Shown: positions 23,411 to 37,295 of the stretch, one piece after another
How the letters are laid out: the number at the start of each line of letters is the position of its first letter
How positions within the stretch are numbered: position 1 is the stretch's first letter
Source: Isoetes taiwanensis
Lineage: Eukaryota > Streptophyta > Lycopodiopsida > Isoetales > Isoetaceae
NCBI GenBank assembly: GCA_021234155.1
Contig: JAJEKV010000003.1
Span: forward strand, 11,589,819-11,653,818
Length of the DNA stretch: 64,000 bases
Direction of reading: 5' to 3'
Program-made: the position numbers and the translations under genes
The notes under the pieces: model-generated
Told to the model about the DNA's origin: nothing
What the model saw: the letters and a program-made list of their open reading frames with translations, nothing else
Databases searched by the model: none

Positions 23411-24285
23411 GCATTATTGTTGTAACGTGTACTTAAATGAATGCTTCTTCGAACCTGTGTCATTCCCAGAATAAAATGTTTTGGCTTCATTGTATTTATT
23501 TATGATACGAATCATACAAAATGAGTTCCTTGACTCAGACTAGTTTGAAATTGCAAAGGAATTGAACACGTATTATATCAAATAGACGAGCCAACAAACC
23601 TCGGGAAGCAAAAGAGACCACATGTTACTATGTTTTAAGAATCCCTAGAATAACCTTAAAGTGCAAAGGAAGGGTAGTTTCAAGCAAAAGCCACTCACAA
23701 TTAATGATCAAAACGTCATGAATCCACTCCAATACGCCTAAATGGTGGACTTGCAAAAGGGATGACGAAAAAAATATCCAAGCCCACTATAGGAGACAAA
23801 AAATACACGAAATGTAAGGGAAATGTGGGCCAATAATAGAGGCCAAATCTTTCCTTGACGGAAAAGGGGCATCTCCGACGTGGACATGGCAACAAAGGGC
23901 CCCTCCCTTTCTCCCATAGCCATAGCTGCGCTTGGGCCGCACGCCTTCTCCCACGGCTCCGACGGACCTGCGCTGGCCGACGGGGGCCCTCTTCCCGCAT
24001 GAAGAAACGGAGATTAGGCATGGTTGAAGTAGGAATTATGATCACGGTAATGCTCCTCCATCGAGGATCAAAATGATGGTTTTGGAGACCATTTCTGTTT
24101 AGAAAAAAAAAAATTCTTCCGACCCCTCAATTCATGCATCCGCTGATGATGCTCAAGAGTGTATATGGCTGCCTCTAGGTCTTCTGCTGCTGATTAGGTT
24201 GGTGGGGTTGCAGGAGCAGGGAGAGCAAGAGGAGGGGCTGGGGCAGGGGCAGGGGCAGGGTCGTAAGATTCATAGAGGACCCAAG
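23410..24285. other. Upstream region of the AMMECR1 gene
   Basis: No gene recognised. The G+C-rich segment 23860-24000 and the run of GGGGCA words at 24237-24260 lie just before the AMMECR1 ATG and may be 5' untranslated or promoter sequence. The minus-strand open frames over 23716-24045 have no domain. Confidence 0.4.
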
Positions 24286-26261
<1,976 letters not shown>

Positions 26262-26868
26262 CAGGGAAGGCAGGATGCCTTCCACAAAATTGACATTTTT
26301 CATGATTTTTCACAATGTTTATTTCCATACTTGGGGCGATAAGCTAAATTAGTCTTCAGTTGTTGGTAAATAAAACAGCTGATTCAGATTCAGAAGAGTT
26401 CCTTCTGAATAAATGAACTTATATTATTGCTCCAAAGGAAAGTGGTACACAACACTTGGATGGTGTTGTCATTGTTATTTTCATGGCGATTGCCAATTTG
26501 AAATGTTCAATAAACATTGGACTTGTTGCTGATATGGTCTTCTGCTGTTTTGACGAGAAATTTGTAGTTGAGCATTTTCATACATTGGGTTAATCTTGCG
26601 TGGGGTCTTTTTAAGAATCCGTGACCATCTTATTGAATCCATTTTGCAGTGTTTGGAAGTATGTTTGGTCACTATTGTTCTTGGTTAATGCTTTCAAAAA
26701 TGTTCCCGAAATTTTGAAGTATTTTCCGGTTACAATTATTCTTAGTTAATGCTTTTAAAAACATGTCAGGATATTTTCAAGTATGTTCCATCACAGTTCT
26801 TCTTAGTTAATGCTTTCAAAAACATTTCAGGATATTTTGAAGTATGTTCCGTCACAATTCGTTGGTTA
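26262..26868. other. 3' flank of AMMECR1 with imperfect 65-70 bp tandem repeat
   Basis: Between the stop and the hAT element. Positions 26650-26875 hold about three imperfect copies of a unit containing tttgaagtatgttcc...ggtcac/gtcaca...attgttcttrgttaatgctttcaaaaa...ttcaggatattt. No coding signal. Confidence 0.6.
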
Positions 26869-26876
26869 ATGGGTGC
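26869..26876. repeat. hAT target site duplication ATGGGTGC, left
   Basis: Identical to 27909-27916; eight bases is the hAT hallmark. Confidence 0.95.
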
Positions 26877-27908
26877 CAGTGCTCGAATTTGACGGCCCGC
26901 CCTTAATTTTCTAGGGACGGGCAAAATAATTTTTCTCCTTTCGCGTGACAGGAAGTTCCTAAATTCATGCCTTTCAAATGCAATAAAAAAATTTAAGATG
27001 ACAGAAACTAGTTTTTTTCCTCAAAAAACATAGATGGATAGAAAGAAGGCTACTCAAGTGGCATTCCTCTCCTTTGCTTTGCTTCATACCAGTCCTTGTA
27101 ACATGCTTGCCAATCTATGCTTTCAAAAGGTTCATTCCACAATGATACACACATTGTGGCATCAAATGTTTTTAAGTTCATGCTCGATCTTATAGCACTC
27201 TTAATAGCATTTTGACCGGAGAAACCTCTCTCACAATAGGCCATGCTTTCAGGAATGAATAACATTGCCATAATTTCATCAATGTTGGAAAACTTCCAAC
27301 TATCATATGTTCCACTTTCATCTTTACAAATAATCCAAGCCATCACCATCCCTTTGTTCTTGGCAGCCCTGAAAAGTGTCTCAACGAAGCCTTCCCTCTC
27401 ACTCAAACATCTAGCCATGTCTACTTTTGACGCAAACTTGGCAAGCAATTTTTCCAACCATTCTTTAGTCTCGTCATCCCTTACAACATCATCCACAGCA
27501 TATGCAGATGCATTGAAAAACTTCATGGCATTAAATATCTCACTCAAATCTGCAAACCTCCTAACAAGTGCATCCAATACAGCATGCAAGATATTTCTAA
27601 GTAAATGGTTCATTGGTTTCTAGAATGTACATTTTAAATTTGTTTAGAAAAATGGGATAATAATCTATTTCACTGTAAATTATAGAATTTATATATAGAT
27701 AGATAGATAGATATATAGCAAGAAAAAATGACGGGCATTTCTCTGTTCCTAGCCTTTCAAATGACGAGTATGTCTTGTAGTTGTCCTTCCCTATGACGGG
27801 CAATTGCCCAAGTGCTGCCCTTCATTTGCCATACAAAAAATTTTTTCACCTGTTTTGACGGGCAACAATCCAAAAAACAGGCGTGAAAGCCGTCAAATTC
27901 GAGCCCTG
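26877..27908 (-). mobile_element. hAT DNA transposon, 1032 bp, internally deleted
   Basis: Ends form a 20-bp terminal inverted repeat: CAGTGCTCGAATTTGACGGC at the left and, read inward from the right, CAGGGCTCGAATTTGACGGC (one mismatch). It is flanked by exact 8-bp duplications. Subterminal GACGGGCA-type words recur (about 26920, 27731, 27793, 27855), likely transposase-binding sites. It retains only the C-terminal part of the transposase (27050-27613), so it is non-autonomous. It sits about 600 bp after the AMMECR1 stop, inside the tandem-repeat flank. Confidence 0.95.
27050..27613 (-). pseudogene. hAT transposase C-terminal fragment (dimerisation region)
   Basis: 187 open codons lacking any N-terminal zinc finger or catalytic DDE region; the ORF starts at an internal Met. 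The segment with MAMLFIPESMAYCERGFSGQ, then NAIKSAIRSSMNLKTFDATM and WNEPFESIDWQACYKDW resembles the hAT C-terminal dimerisation region of the KIAA1586/ZNF862-like branch, whose hallmark is ERGFS/NxIKxxxRxxL. Intact but truncated, so catalytically dead. Confidence 0.8.
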
Positions 27909-27916
27909 ATGGGTGC
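27909..27916. repeat. hAT target site duplication ATGGGTGC, right
   Basis: See left copy at 26869-26876. Confidence 0.95.
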
Positions 27917-28330
27917 TAATGGTAAGGTTGAAACTAGGATGCAAGCACTATATAAAGCGGTCTAGAATGTCCCTTCACTACATGTCAATTGAAATGTCCT
28001 ATTTAGCCAACGAAAATTTGTTCTTTTTGTTAGATGGATAAAGACAGCATGCATGGTGGACATGCAGGACGAGCCATGCAACCACAATTTAACGCTGGTG
28101 GGGCTGGTGCAATATGTTTGCCCTTAATAGTTGAAGTTGTTAATGTGTATTTCGAGTACATTGTTAGTGAACAAACTTTAAGGTTCCAAGCAACTTAAAA
28201 CCTTGGGAAATTTTAAATATACCCCTCAATTTTACAAATATTTCAGAACTACCCAAAGGACTAGGTATTGGGCTCAAATGGCAATTTATGATGGATCAAA
28301 TAAAAAACTGCCGTTCATGAAACTTATAGG
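27917..28330. other. Unassigned; one exon-like stretch at 28035-28130
   Basis: A possible splice acceptor (ctttttgttag) precedes an ATG at 28035 and about 33 open codons (MDKDSMHGGHAGRAMQPQFN...). It is too short to identify. It could be a further 3' exon of a transcript from the AMMECR1 side or the start of another decayed gene. Confidence 0.25.
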
Positions 28331-28339
28331 TGAGAAGAA

Positions 28340-29050
28340 GAAAGAAAGAAAGAAAGAAATTTATTTATTTCCATCTATGAGGCCATCAGGCCTATTAGAT
28401 GTTTCAAAGAAAAAAGTACATACATTTTCAGCTGTAAATGCTAGAGTGTACCCCCAGTTGGGATATCACCTGTCTCTCTCTCTGAATTCTTCTTAAAATC
28501 ATCCAGAAGTTGTTTGTAATTTTTTATTGACACTGCTCTCAAATCCTGTGCTTCAATAATATACTTTCCTACTATATTGCTTGCATATGAGAAGAAGTCT
28601 AGCAAAGACATAGCCTTTAGTCCAAGTTTATCCCAGATTCTCGATATCTTTGGGCGATTATTGTAATAGAAAATGTGCCTCATCTTCTACCTCATTCGCC
28701 CCACAAACCTTACAGGTACGGTGTTCTCTAGGAAAATCCCCCCATCGTCCAACTTCAACCCCTAAGTGATGTGAGCTCAATCGCATTCGACAGATAGCAT
28801 GTCTCTTTTTCATTGATATTTGGTCTTTCAGGTAGCCCATTGGCTCTAGACTAGGGTTCATGTGCTGCTTATATTCTATCATTTTGGTGCCTGCATTCTG
28901 CCAAAGCTTATACTGCACACATATCTTAACCCATTCTCTGATCTTATCTTTTCCATGGGGCATATTCTCGATGTTCATTCCCCATTTGAGAGAGAGAGAG
29001 AGACAAATCCAGTAACAAGTAAAAGTAGAATAATCTAAAGTGGAGTTCAA
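28340..29050 (-). mobile_element. LINE 3' end on minus strand with zf-RVT-like segment
   Basis: Frame 28658-29050 ends with MKKRHAICRMRLSSHHLGVE, GRWGDFPREHRTCKVC and VEDEAHFLL, the zinc-binding block found after RT in many LINEs. After a single stop it continues in 28441-28683 (HIFYYNNRPKISRIWDKLG...). A (GAAA)n run at 28338-28362 would be its 3' tail on the minus strand. RT itself is absent, so it is 5'-truncated. Confidence 0.7.
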
Positions 29051-29849
29051 ATTTTCAAGTTAAAGTGTTTTGAATAAGTTCAAATAAGAACTTGTACATT
29101 TTAGCTCCAGTTTTGATAAATTTGATCTTATTGGACAGATCTTATAATGTTGTAGGCAACTTTTAAATTTGAAGAGCCACAATACCGAATTTACAAAAAT
29201 GCTCTTCATTTGGAAGGGCATTTTTGAAATATTTGCAAAATCAAGGGGCATACATGGAATTTTCTCTAAGACCTTTGCAAAGCTAATGCAATGTGTTTAA
29301 TGCATCCAGATTCGCCTTTTTCATATTTGTCTGAGATTGGAATTTATGGTGCAACATATGACTACGAAGGGACTTTGGTACTGCATGATTTCGTACATGA
29401 TGCAATACTCATGATTGTAGGAAATGTGATTTTCCCATCCAGGTTCTACATGAAAAATGGTGATGTATAATACTTCTACTGCAACGGAGATGTTGGAGCA
29501 ATTACTGGAATAGAATGGTGTACTCTAAGTGCTGAAGGGTGCTGCCGAATGATTTCCTATAGTAATAGGGGGCAATCTGGGTTGTTGGAACTGTCGATTA
29601 TATGCCCTAGAGCATAAATGTGCGCATCTCATTTTGATTATGGCCATATACAATTTGGGGCACCTATGATTTTAAATATGGACTACATGTGCACCTAGGG
29701 TTTTGGTATATGAAGTACGGGGACTTGAACGCTTACAAAAATAATTCAATGTCTTAATAAAAATGCTTTGGTTAATACAACTAACGATACAACGTTTTCT
29801 ATTGGATCTATGCTTTTTGTTTTTTACGACCTATTCAATGGTTGTACTG
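29051..29849. other. Intergenic, no gene recognised
   Basis: A/T-rich. The plus strand 29280-29720 has short exon-like pieces (SPFSYLSEIGIYGATYDYEG near 29310) without a recognised family. Confidence 0.3.
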
Positions 29850-30651
29850 GTATTGTCTATGGTTTCAATTGCGTCATTTATACATTCAAATCAAATTCCA
29901 CTCCAAGCTATTATGCTACATATTATCCTTTGGTGGTGCTTTAAGGTAGTAAATTACTCTCTTGGAGAGGAGCTATAGCTTCTGTACTTACATATATGTG
30001 GACGTTCAAGAGTTTTCATTAAGTCTGAACTGTTTCTGTCGCGATAAAATCTTATTCTTCTCCGTATAATATTTTGGAGTGTGCTTCATGGTTTGAAGTA
30101 CTTCTGACTAAGAGGGAGAGGTTCTTACATTCTTGCCATGATGAGGAAGAGGTTGAGGATGCCTTGGCTAAGGTACATAGGTGTCATCACAGCTCGACTA
30201 GCTGCTTGTAGTGTTTGTGCTAATTGGGACCATGAGATTGAACATTTCCTGTATTGTCTATGGTTTCAATTGCGTCATTTATACATTCAAATCAAATTCC
30301 ACTCCAAGCTATTATGCTACATATTATCCTTTGGTGGTGCTTTAAGGTAGTAAATTACTCTCTTAGAGAGGAGCTATAGCTTCTGTACTTACATATATGT
30401 GGACGTTCAAGAGTTTTCATTAAGTCTGAAGTGTTTCTGTCGCGATAAAATCTTATTCTTCTCCGTATAATATTTTGGAGTGTGCTTCATGGTTTGAAGT
30501 ACTTTTGACTAAGAGGGAGAGGTTCTTACATTCTTGCCATGATGAGGAAGAGGTTGAGGATGCCTTGGCTAAGGTACATAGGTGTCATCACAGCTCGACT
30601 AGCTGCTTGTAGTGTTTGTGCTAATTGGGACCATGAGATTGAACATTTCCT
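29850..30651. repeat. 401-bp tandem duplication
   Basis: 29850-30250 and 30251-30651 are directly adjacent copies that differ at only about three positions seen by eye (ttggagag/ttagagag, gaactg/gaagtg, cttctg/cttttg). Near-identity means a very recent duplication. Confidence 0.95.
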
Positions 30652-31700
30652 ATTTGGCTTAACATAGAACCTATAAGATTTTCTAACCAATGTTAACTAC
30701 GATTTGGTAAGGTCATGTACAATTTTTCAATATCTTCGCGGAAAGGGGTTAGGTGGTGGTGGTGGTTATGTGGGACATCGGGTCAACTTGGTTGCCATTT
30801 GATAAAAATGCTTGCTTTTGAGACAAGCAATCAACTCCAAGAGCTTCAAATTGAAAACTTGCTATTTGGGCATAGTTTCTTATTTGGGATGTTCAACTAA
30901 TTAAACCAGAAGCTGCTAAAATTGGGACATTTATTTAGCTTGAGTGACTTCATATCAAAAGCTACTATCTTAGACGCTCGATCCGCTAGTTGACTTCGTT
31001 TTGAAAGCTACTATTTTAGAATATTAGTGACATCATTCTCCCAAAAATTTATAGGGATTTCTAGCCAATCTACATGGCTTTTGGGACTACAACTGCTCCT
31101 TGAAATGCTAAATTAGTTTGTAGTAAAGTTGCTATTATGTAGTGATTGATGGATTGGTTGACTTCTGATTTGATTATCCAACTCATAATAATAGTTTACA
31201 CTTTTGCCACTACTTTTTAGCAACTGTGCTTGGTCAATTGGCTAACTTTTAAGGTGCTTAATCTCAACTTCCAGGAGAGAATGGATGAACAAGATTAGTC
31301 TCATATGCATTACTTAGCTATGGTGGTACCACTTTCATAATGGTAGGTAGCCTCTCTAGCTATGGTATGGTTATGATGGGCCATTGTTATAAACCAACTA
31401 AAGCTCTAGTAAACATGACATAGATTAAGCAAGATTGCCTATGTTCACAATACTATATATGTTGTGCACAAACAAATTGCCCACAAGTCGTATTTAATTA
31501 AAGTGGGACAAATCTTGAATTTTGGGACTCGGACTGAAAATGGGACTCACACACCATAAAAGAAATTTCTGAATTGATTGCTTGAATAGAATTACACATG
31601 ACACACATAGAATTGGGTTACTTGTTTTCCTCATAAATTTTACAAACCACTAGTTGAGAAAGTTTTCAAACTTCTCAATATTATGTACCCTCATACAATG
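30652..31700. other. Intergenic, no gene recognised
   Basis: A/T-rich. A GGTGGTGGTGGTGG run occurs near 30752-30765. Nothing else supported. Confidence 0.35.
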
Positions 31701-31718
31701 ATATAGCATGGAGGTTGC

Positions 31719-34560
31719 TCATGGCCTTGTCCATCTCCCTTCTTGGGATCTTGTGTGTGTTGTCCTTTGCAACGTGAGAACTTGGATATGACCATACCAC
31801 ACACTCCACCAATTCCCTCCTTTGAGGGTCAAGATAATTTGCCCTCCACTTCTTCTCCCAAAGATGGTCCGCTGTATTGCTCCTTCAAGTTGCCCTTCTT
31901 GTGTCTCCCAATGGGCTCCCAATATTGAATTTGGAATCCGGGGCGCAACTCCTCTCCATCGTGCATAGTGGTGGTTACATCGAGAGTGCCACCCCTAACC
32001 ATATTGGACAGTCCTCATCATCGCCTTACTAGCACAAAGTATCCTTCCTTGATGTCCTCAAAGGGATCCCACTCAGGAAAATCAAACCACTTCGGCTTTG
32101 AGGCCTTACTTCCCACAAACCACTTGGAACCCTTGTTGGGACTCAAGTGAGCATTCTTAGACGTGCTTGCACCTTGAGAACCCTCCCATCTTGACTCGGC
32201 AAGAACCCGCCTCTTAGCTCCCTCCCACATGGTCGCTTCAGTTTCTAAGCATGTCACAACTTTCTCCCAAGACTTGATTAGGGAGTCCATTTGATTTTTC
32301 TTAAGAGTGGAGGTGTGCTTTCCATTTGAACATCATCCCAAGTATCGTTATGTAATCCTTGATGCCCTTCACCAGTTGGCTAGAGTCTTTGACTGTCTTG
32401 AAGGGAGGTAGTGGTTTTGGCTGCCCTTTAGGAATGAGAACTTCACCAAAGAAAGACCCCTTTGCCACAACTTCGATACCTTGTACAGGCATCCACAACT
32501 TGTCACCTGGTCTCCACTTATATTGCATGATTGGTATTCCATCCCTAACCCAAAACTTGAACTGAAGTGGCTTTGTGTGTCCCATCAACCGGTCCTTACC
32601 ATCTAGCAAGTATCCTTCTACAAATGATTTCCAATCGCAACCTCATCCATCAAGAAAGCCATTGGGTTGGGGTCAATGCAGCTCTCAAACACATCCATTA
32701 GTTCGGGGGAGAGTGGTCACGTTTTCTCTCTTGAGCTTGGTGGAGAAAGTTCCAAAGAATCCATCTATATCATCATGCGTATGCCCAACCATCATGAATC
32801 CCACTTTCACAACTTTGAATACTCCCACTGCTGCTCCAAGTATGACATAGCCCCAAACATCCATCTATTCTTGTTTTCTTTCCAACAGGTTGTCCAACTG
32901 AACACATAGCTCCTCGGCAAAGTGATTCTCAAGTAAGGGGAAATCATCCCAAGTCCTCCTTGATTCACTAGACACCTTGGATGTGAGCTTTTTATCCGCC
33001 TTTGGTAACAAAGCGGTTGATCATCCATCAAAGCCTCAAAATGGGTGCTTTGAAGGGGAATACCTCCTCCCTTCTATCGATCCTTTCTCTAGTGTTCTCG
33101 TGCACTTGAAAATAGAGCTCACATGGAAGTTTGGATCATCTCTCCATAGATCAAGCACAAAATGACCATATGTTCCAGCCCCATGACCATGTGTTAATAC
33201 ACCCGCCAGACTTACTTTCATCTGAAAAGCGTTTTGACAACGCTTGGGTAAAGGATCTAGCTTTGGCAAGAAAGTCTTGTGTTGGTCCATCTTATCATGA
33301 ATTATACACAAAAATTTGTCCGGCTGCATCTCAGAAAATGTTCTCCACTGCCAATACAACTGTCTACATGATATTTGGTCCCTTTGGTGATCTGCAAATT
33401 GCTCCCTAATTGCCATTCTTTCTTTCTCTATTGCGCTTGATGCAAGTGTATCCTTGAGTTGAATGCAAGTGTTGCACTTTGAGAATGGCATGTGTTGTAG
33501 GACACTCACGTCTGAGAAGTGAGTGCTCCATAACTTGCTGAAATGTGATTGAGAAAGAGGCCTACCTCCAGTAGTTTCCAGGATGGAGTTGACCTCCTTA
33601 AGGCACTCCTTTTGGATATAGTATTGTGGCAACACTCTTTGCACCACTCGCACACCGTGCTCGTTCACCTTCGACTTGTGGGGCATAGATTGAGACATGT
33701 ATCTCACAAAGCTCTCGAAGACTGCAATGGCCTTGAGAGTATTTGCTCTAGGTTTCAAAGTGAGTGCATTACCATGTTGGAACAAACTGCGTGCCCTTTT
33801 CTAACTTGCTCCCCAAAGATTCAGTAAAATGAAGACTTGCTCACCCCAAGAATCCATCTCAATGCTCTCATACATACCTTCATGCCCCTCAATTGATATA
33901 GTAGCCGTCCTGTGTTTTCATCATAGCTGGAATTCCTACACAAGGAGTAAATGAAATTAATCCTATCTTTTTGAAACCGCCCAATGTATTGGGACCTTAT
34001 CTCGCACGAGGTCATCCACATTGTAATGCTGATCTTTGTGCAATCTAGGTTGCAACACTCTTGTCCCCTAATTGCCTCCAGGTTTTCTCTGGTTGGTGCC
34101 ATACTTTCCATCCTTTCTAAATATTTGTCACTTCTAGGCCTCTTGGGCACCCTTGGCTGCCTTTTATGAAAGACATAGCGTCTCTTCCTTGTGATCAAAG
34201 GATGCTCATCGACCACCAAATCTTCCACATGGCCTTGGGTGGGCCTTGGGGTGTGTAGTTCAGTAGGGCATTCTAGAGTATCACCATTCTTGTGTGTAAT
34301 ATATCTAATTGGCCATCTCAACTGAGCTTGGGACTCCAAAGAGCCCCGAAAGCACACAATGCAATCACTAGAGCTTCCTCGACATGATTGTATCAACTTC
34401 GATAAGAAGCTTCACAATGCCAACTCCAAGATGTTCATCTCTCATCATTCACACTATCAAATGGATCAACTGCAGTTATTATGCCCTCTGCAAATACCGT
34501 CTGGTTGCAAGGGTGCAACAAAAGGCAACCCTTCTTCCTCCATTGGAGCCTAGGGCAATG
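31719..34560 (-). mobile_element. DUF7869-type DDE-like element, degenerate
   Basis: One long coding region on the minus strand is broken by a few stops and shifts. 33821-34396 is the N-terminal Arg/Lys/Cys-rich part. 33036-33785 holds HMPFSKCNTCIQLKDTL, DKFLCIIHDKMDQHKTFLPK and LAGVLTHGHGAGTYG. 32700-32800 encodes FMMVGHTHDDIDGFFGTFS, the GHTHxDID signature of DUF7869 proteins. 32301-32609 and 32018-32290 continue to a C-terminal domain. DUF7869 proteins behave like transposon-derived DDE enzymes and occur in expanded, decayed families in seedless plants and protists; that role is inference. Terminal repeats were not found. Two close relatives in plan, though not in sequence, lie at 50.2-53.9 kb. 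Confidence 0.7.
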
Positions 34561-34639
34561 GCCTCTCTTTGGACTTCCTTGGCTCCATTTTACTCATCTC
34601 ACATGCTCCCCGAATGAAAAAAGCTCACATTAAAACCAT

Positions 34640-34875
34640 ATAGCCCCAAACACCACAAATATGACCATATGAACCATATAAAACCATACAAACATATTAA
34701 ATATAACCATATTAAATCATACAACCATATTAACTAAAATCATATAACCATATTAAACCATACAACCATACTCATTCTAAACCATATGTAAACATTGTAA
34801 CCATATATAACCATTGAAACTATTCAACCATTGAAACCATATTAAATATATAAGGTAACATATATAAACATATAA
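34640..34875. repeat. Degenerate AACCATAT-type A/T-rich repeat
   Basis: About 235 bp made of irregular copies of (at)aaccatat / aaccatacaaccatatt. It lies just beyond the N-terminal end of the DUF7869-type element. Confidence 0.85.
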
Positions 34876-34879
34876 CCTA

Positions 34880-35900
34880 ACCTTTTCATATCTTGTCATG
34901 GCCACGTGGCGCTTCCCTCGAGAGGTCGAAAAGCGTGGCCATGTCAGCAACCCGCACTGCCACGTCATGGAGGGCATGGCCCACACGTGACAGAAGTTTA
35001 TTATTGCACTTTTACGAGGTTCGAGGGTGCAGCCAGAATTAACTGCACCCTCTTCCTCTCCCCCCCGACCATTCTTCCTCCCCTGTTTTCTCTGATCACT
35101 CTTCGAGCTCTGTATTTTCCTTAAGCTCGCTTTTTCCGATCAGGCGATCGATCGAACCGAACCATTCCAAGGCCATCTTATGACAAAGCAAGCTTGGTCG
35201 ACGGATCGACGCTTCCGAAGACCGGGTTCTCGCCAGATTGAGTGTTCGAGCGGGCGCATCGCACGAGAAGAAAGCGAGGCCCTTTTTAGTGTTTTTTTAG
35301 TTTTCTCGTAAGTCCTTTTAATTTGCATTTTTACTTATATTGTGTTGTTAGAGGCTCTTATTAATCCCCTCGATACAATTTACTGACCGACAAAATCCTT
35401 ATTCACGCTTTTAAACGACTATACCCACAAGGAATCGAACACGGAAGCCTCCTCCTCATCCAAAGAAATCTTCCGTGTATGTTTTTGTAATATCATACCC
35501 TTTTTTAATCTCATTTCTCTGTACTGTTCTCTGTTTTCTCATTAATCTCATTTGTCTCCACTGTTCTCTGTTTTCTCATTAATCTCACTAATCTCTCTGT
35601 TATCTGTTTTCCTTTTGTATTGTTTTCTGTTTTTGTTATCGTTTTCTTGCTTGTGGTTGAATTGAATACATTGTACAGGCACAAGTGAGAATAGTGGTTA
35701 GAGTAGTAGCAAGCAACCGAGATGTCACTCATCAGAGACAGGTGTTAGGAAGTAAGATATTGCAGAGCATTAACAGAAGAGATTCACAAAAGATATAGCT
35801 AAACTGTCTAAGAATGTTTCATAACAGAACATAACTAGGAATGTTTTTCTCCCAAGAAGAACTAAGAATAGGAATTGCTTCACAGACCGCATTTCTAACT
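34880..35900. other. Intergenic with small hairpin and CT-rich repeat
   Basis: A 10-bp inverted repeat (GAGGGTGCAG / CTGCACCCTC) with a 10-base loop lies at 35023-35052. A 28-bp word (actgttctctgttttctcat...) is directly repeated at 35523 and 35560. No gene is recognised. Confidence 0.5.
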
Positions 35901-35991
35901 CACAAAGATATCCTCCACCTAGGGAGACATACAGAGTGGCGAAGTTGAGAATACTTCCGCCTTGCCAACAAATTCCGAAGTACAGGCCTTC

Positions 35992-36013
35992 TTCTCGACT
36001 CGCGAGTCGAGAA
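35992..36013. repeat. CG-centred palindrome, perfect copy (type specimen)
   Basis: Arm TTCTCGACT, centre CGCG, arm AGTCGAGAA: a perfect 22-bp palindrome. A second imperfect copy follows at once (36015-36037). Members of the same family occur to about 43.3 kb. Confidence 0.95.
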
Positions 36014-36199
36014 CTTCTCGACTCGCGAGGCGAGAAGAGGGAGTGTACACTCTGGACTGTTGGCCGGTTGAGGGATTCTCGACTTCATTCTCGATTGCAC
36101 ACGCCTACCCAATGTCTTCACATTCTTTTTAAGCTGCTGCGGCCTTCTCTCGCGTGAGTCGAGAATGTCATACCCCCGCCAATGGCCCTTTGTGCAGCG

Positions 36200-37295
36200 T
36201 GTGCCTCCACCCAGTCTGAGTCACTCTCCTTCGAACCATGCTCATCGAATATTGCGAAGAGGGGCTCCGACTGGGTGGAGGCCTTGGCGACTAACCGACT
36301 TTCTCGACTCGTGAGTCGAGAAAACGCAGGCTCTAGTGCACTCTAGAGGCTGGCTGCATACCCTTTAACCACTCCTTCTATCTTCCTGACATTGCGCGAA
36401 GGGAAGTGGTTTTGACCGCCTGCAGGCCAACTCTTAGCAACCCAATTCTCCCCGTGGTGGGTCGCAGTGGCCTCTACCCAATCAAAGAATGTCTCCTTCG
36501 AACCATCTTCGTCGAATATTGTGAAGGGGATGGGCTCTGATTGGGTGGAGGCCTCTACAACTAACCACAGGGAAACCACAGAGCTTGTCAGATGCATTCT
36601 CGGCCATGAAATGGAATGCCTTACCCAACCGGCACTCCATGTGTACCATCCGAGTTCTCGATGGCTAAGGCATTCTCGACTTGCGAGTCAAGAATGTAGA
36701 CTGGTTAACAAATGCATTCTCGACTCGCTAGTCGAGAATCCTCTAGCCACCAATTCTCTCATTATTGTGGTCGAATGTGGCCTCTACCCGGTCGAGCCAC
36801 TCTCCTTCGAACCATCTTCGACGAATATCGCTAGAGGGAGGGGCTCGGACTGGGTGGAGGCCTCTACAACTAACCACGTGGAAATCACGAAGCAGCCGTG
36901 CATGCGCATTCTCGACTTGCGAGTCGAGAATGTAGACAGAAGTTGGGCATTCTCGACTGCGGCAAGTCGAGAATCCCTTTACAACCAATTCTCCTGCGGT
37001 CCGGTAGCGGTGGCCTCGACCCGGTCGAGTCACTCTCCTTGAACCATCTTCGGCCGAATATTGCGAAGGAGGGGCTCGACCGGGTGGAGGCCTCTAAACT
37101 AACCACACAGTGGAAACCACAGAGAGGAAGCCAAGGCTTGCATTCTCTACAACTCTTGCGACTTTCGTTCTCCCTGCTTTTAGTCCCAAGTGCCTCTAGC
37201 CCATGCGAGCCACTCTCCTTCAACCATCTTCCTCGAATATTGAAGCGGGTGGTTCCGACCGGTGGAGGCCCCTCCCACTAACTACAAGAGGATGC
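36200..37295. repeat. Five-unit imperfect array, units hairpin-prone
   Basis: Units contain gtggcctctacccagtc...ctctccttcgaaccatcttcg...gaatattgcgaag...ggctc.gactgggtggaggcctctacaactaacc. The shared word ctccttcgaaccat starts near 36227, 36493, 36804, 37036 and 37217, so spacing shrinks from about 310 to 180 bp. Each unit has self-complementary flanks (ggcctctaccca / tgggtggaggcc). Between units sit the short palindromes. Confidence 0.85.

Noticed and set aside
23716-24045. 109-codon minus-strand ORF upstream of AMMECR1
   Set aside because: GC-rich, overlapping open frames in both strands and no motif; likely chance.
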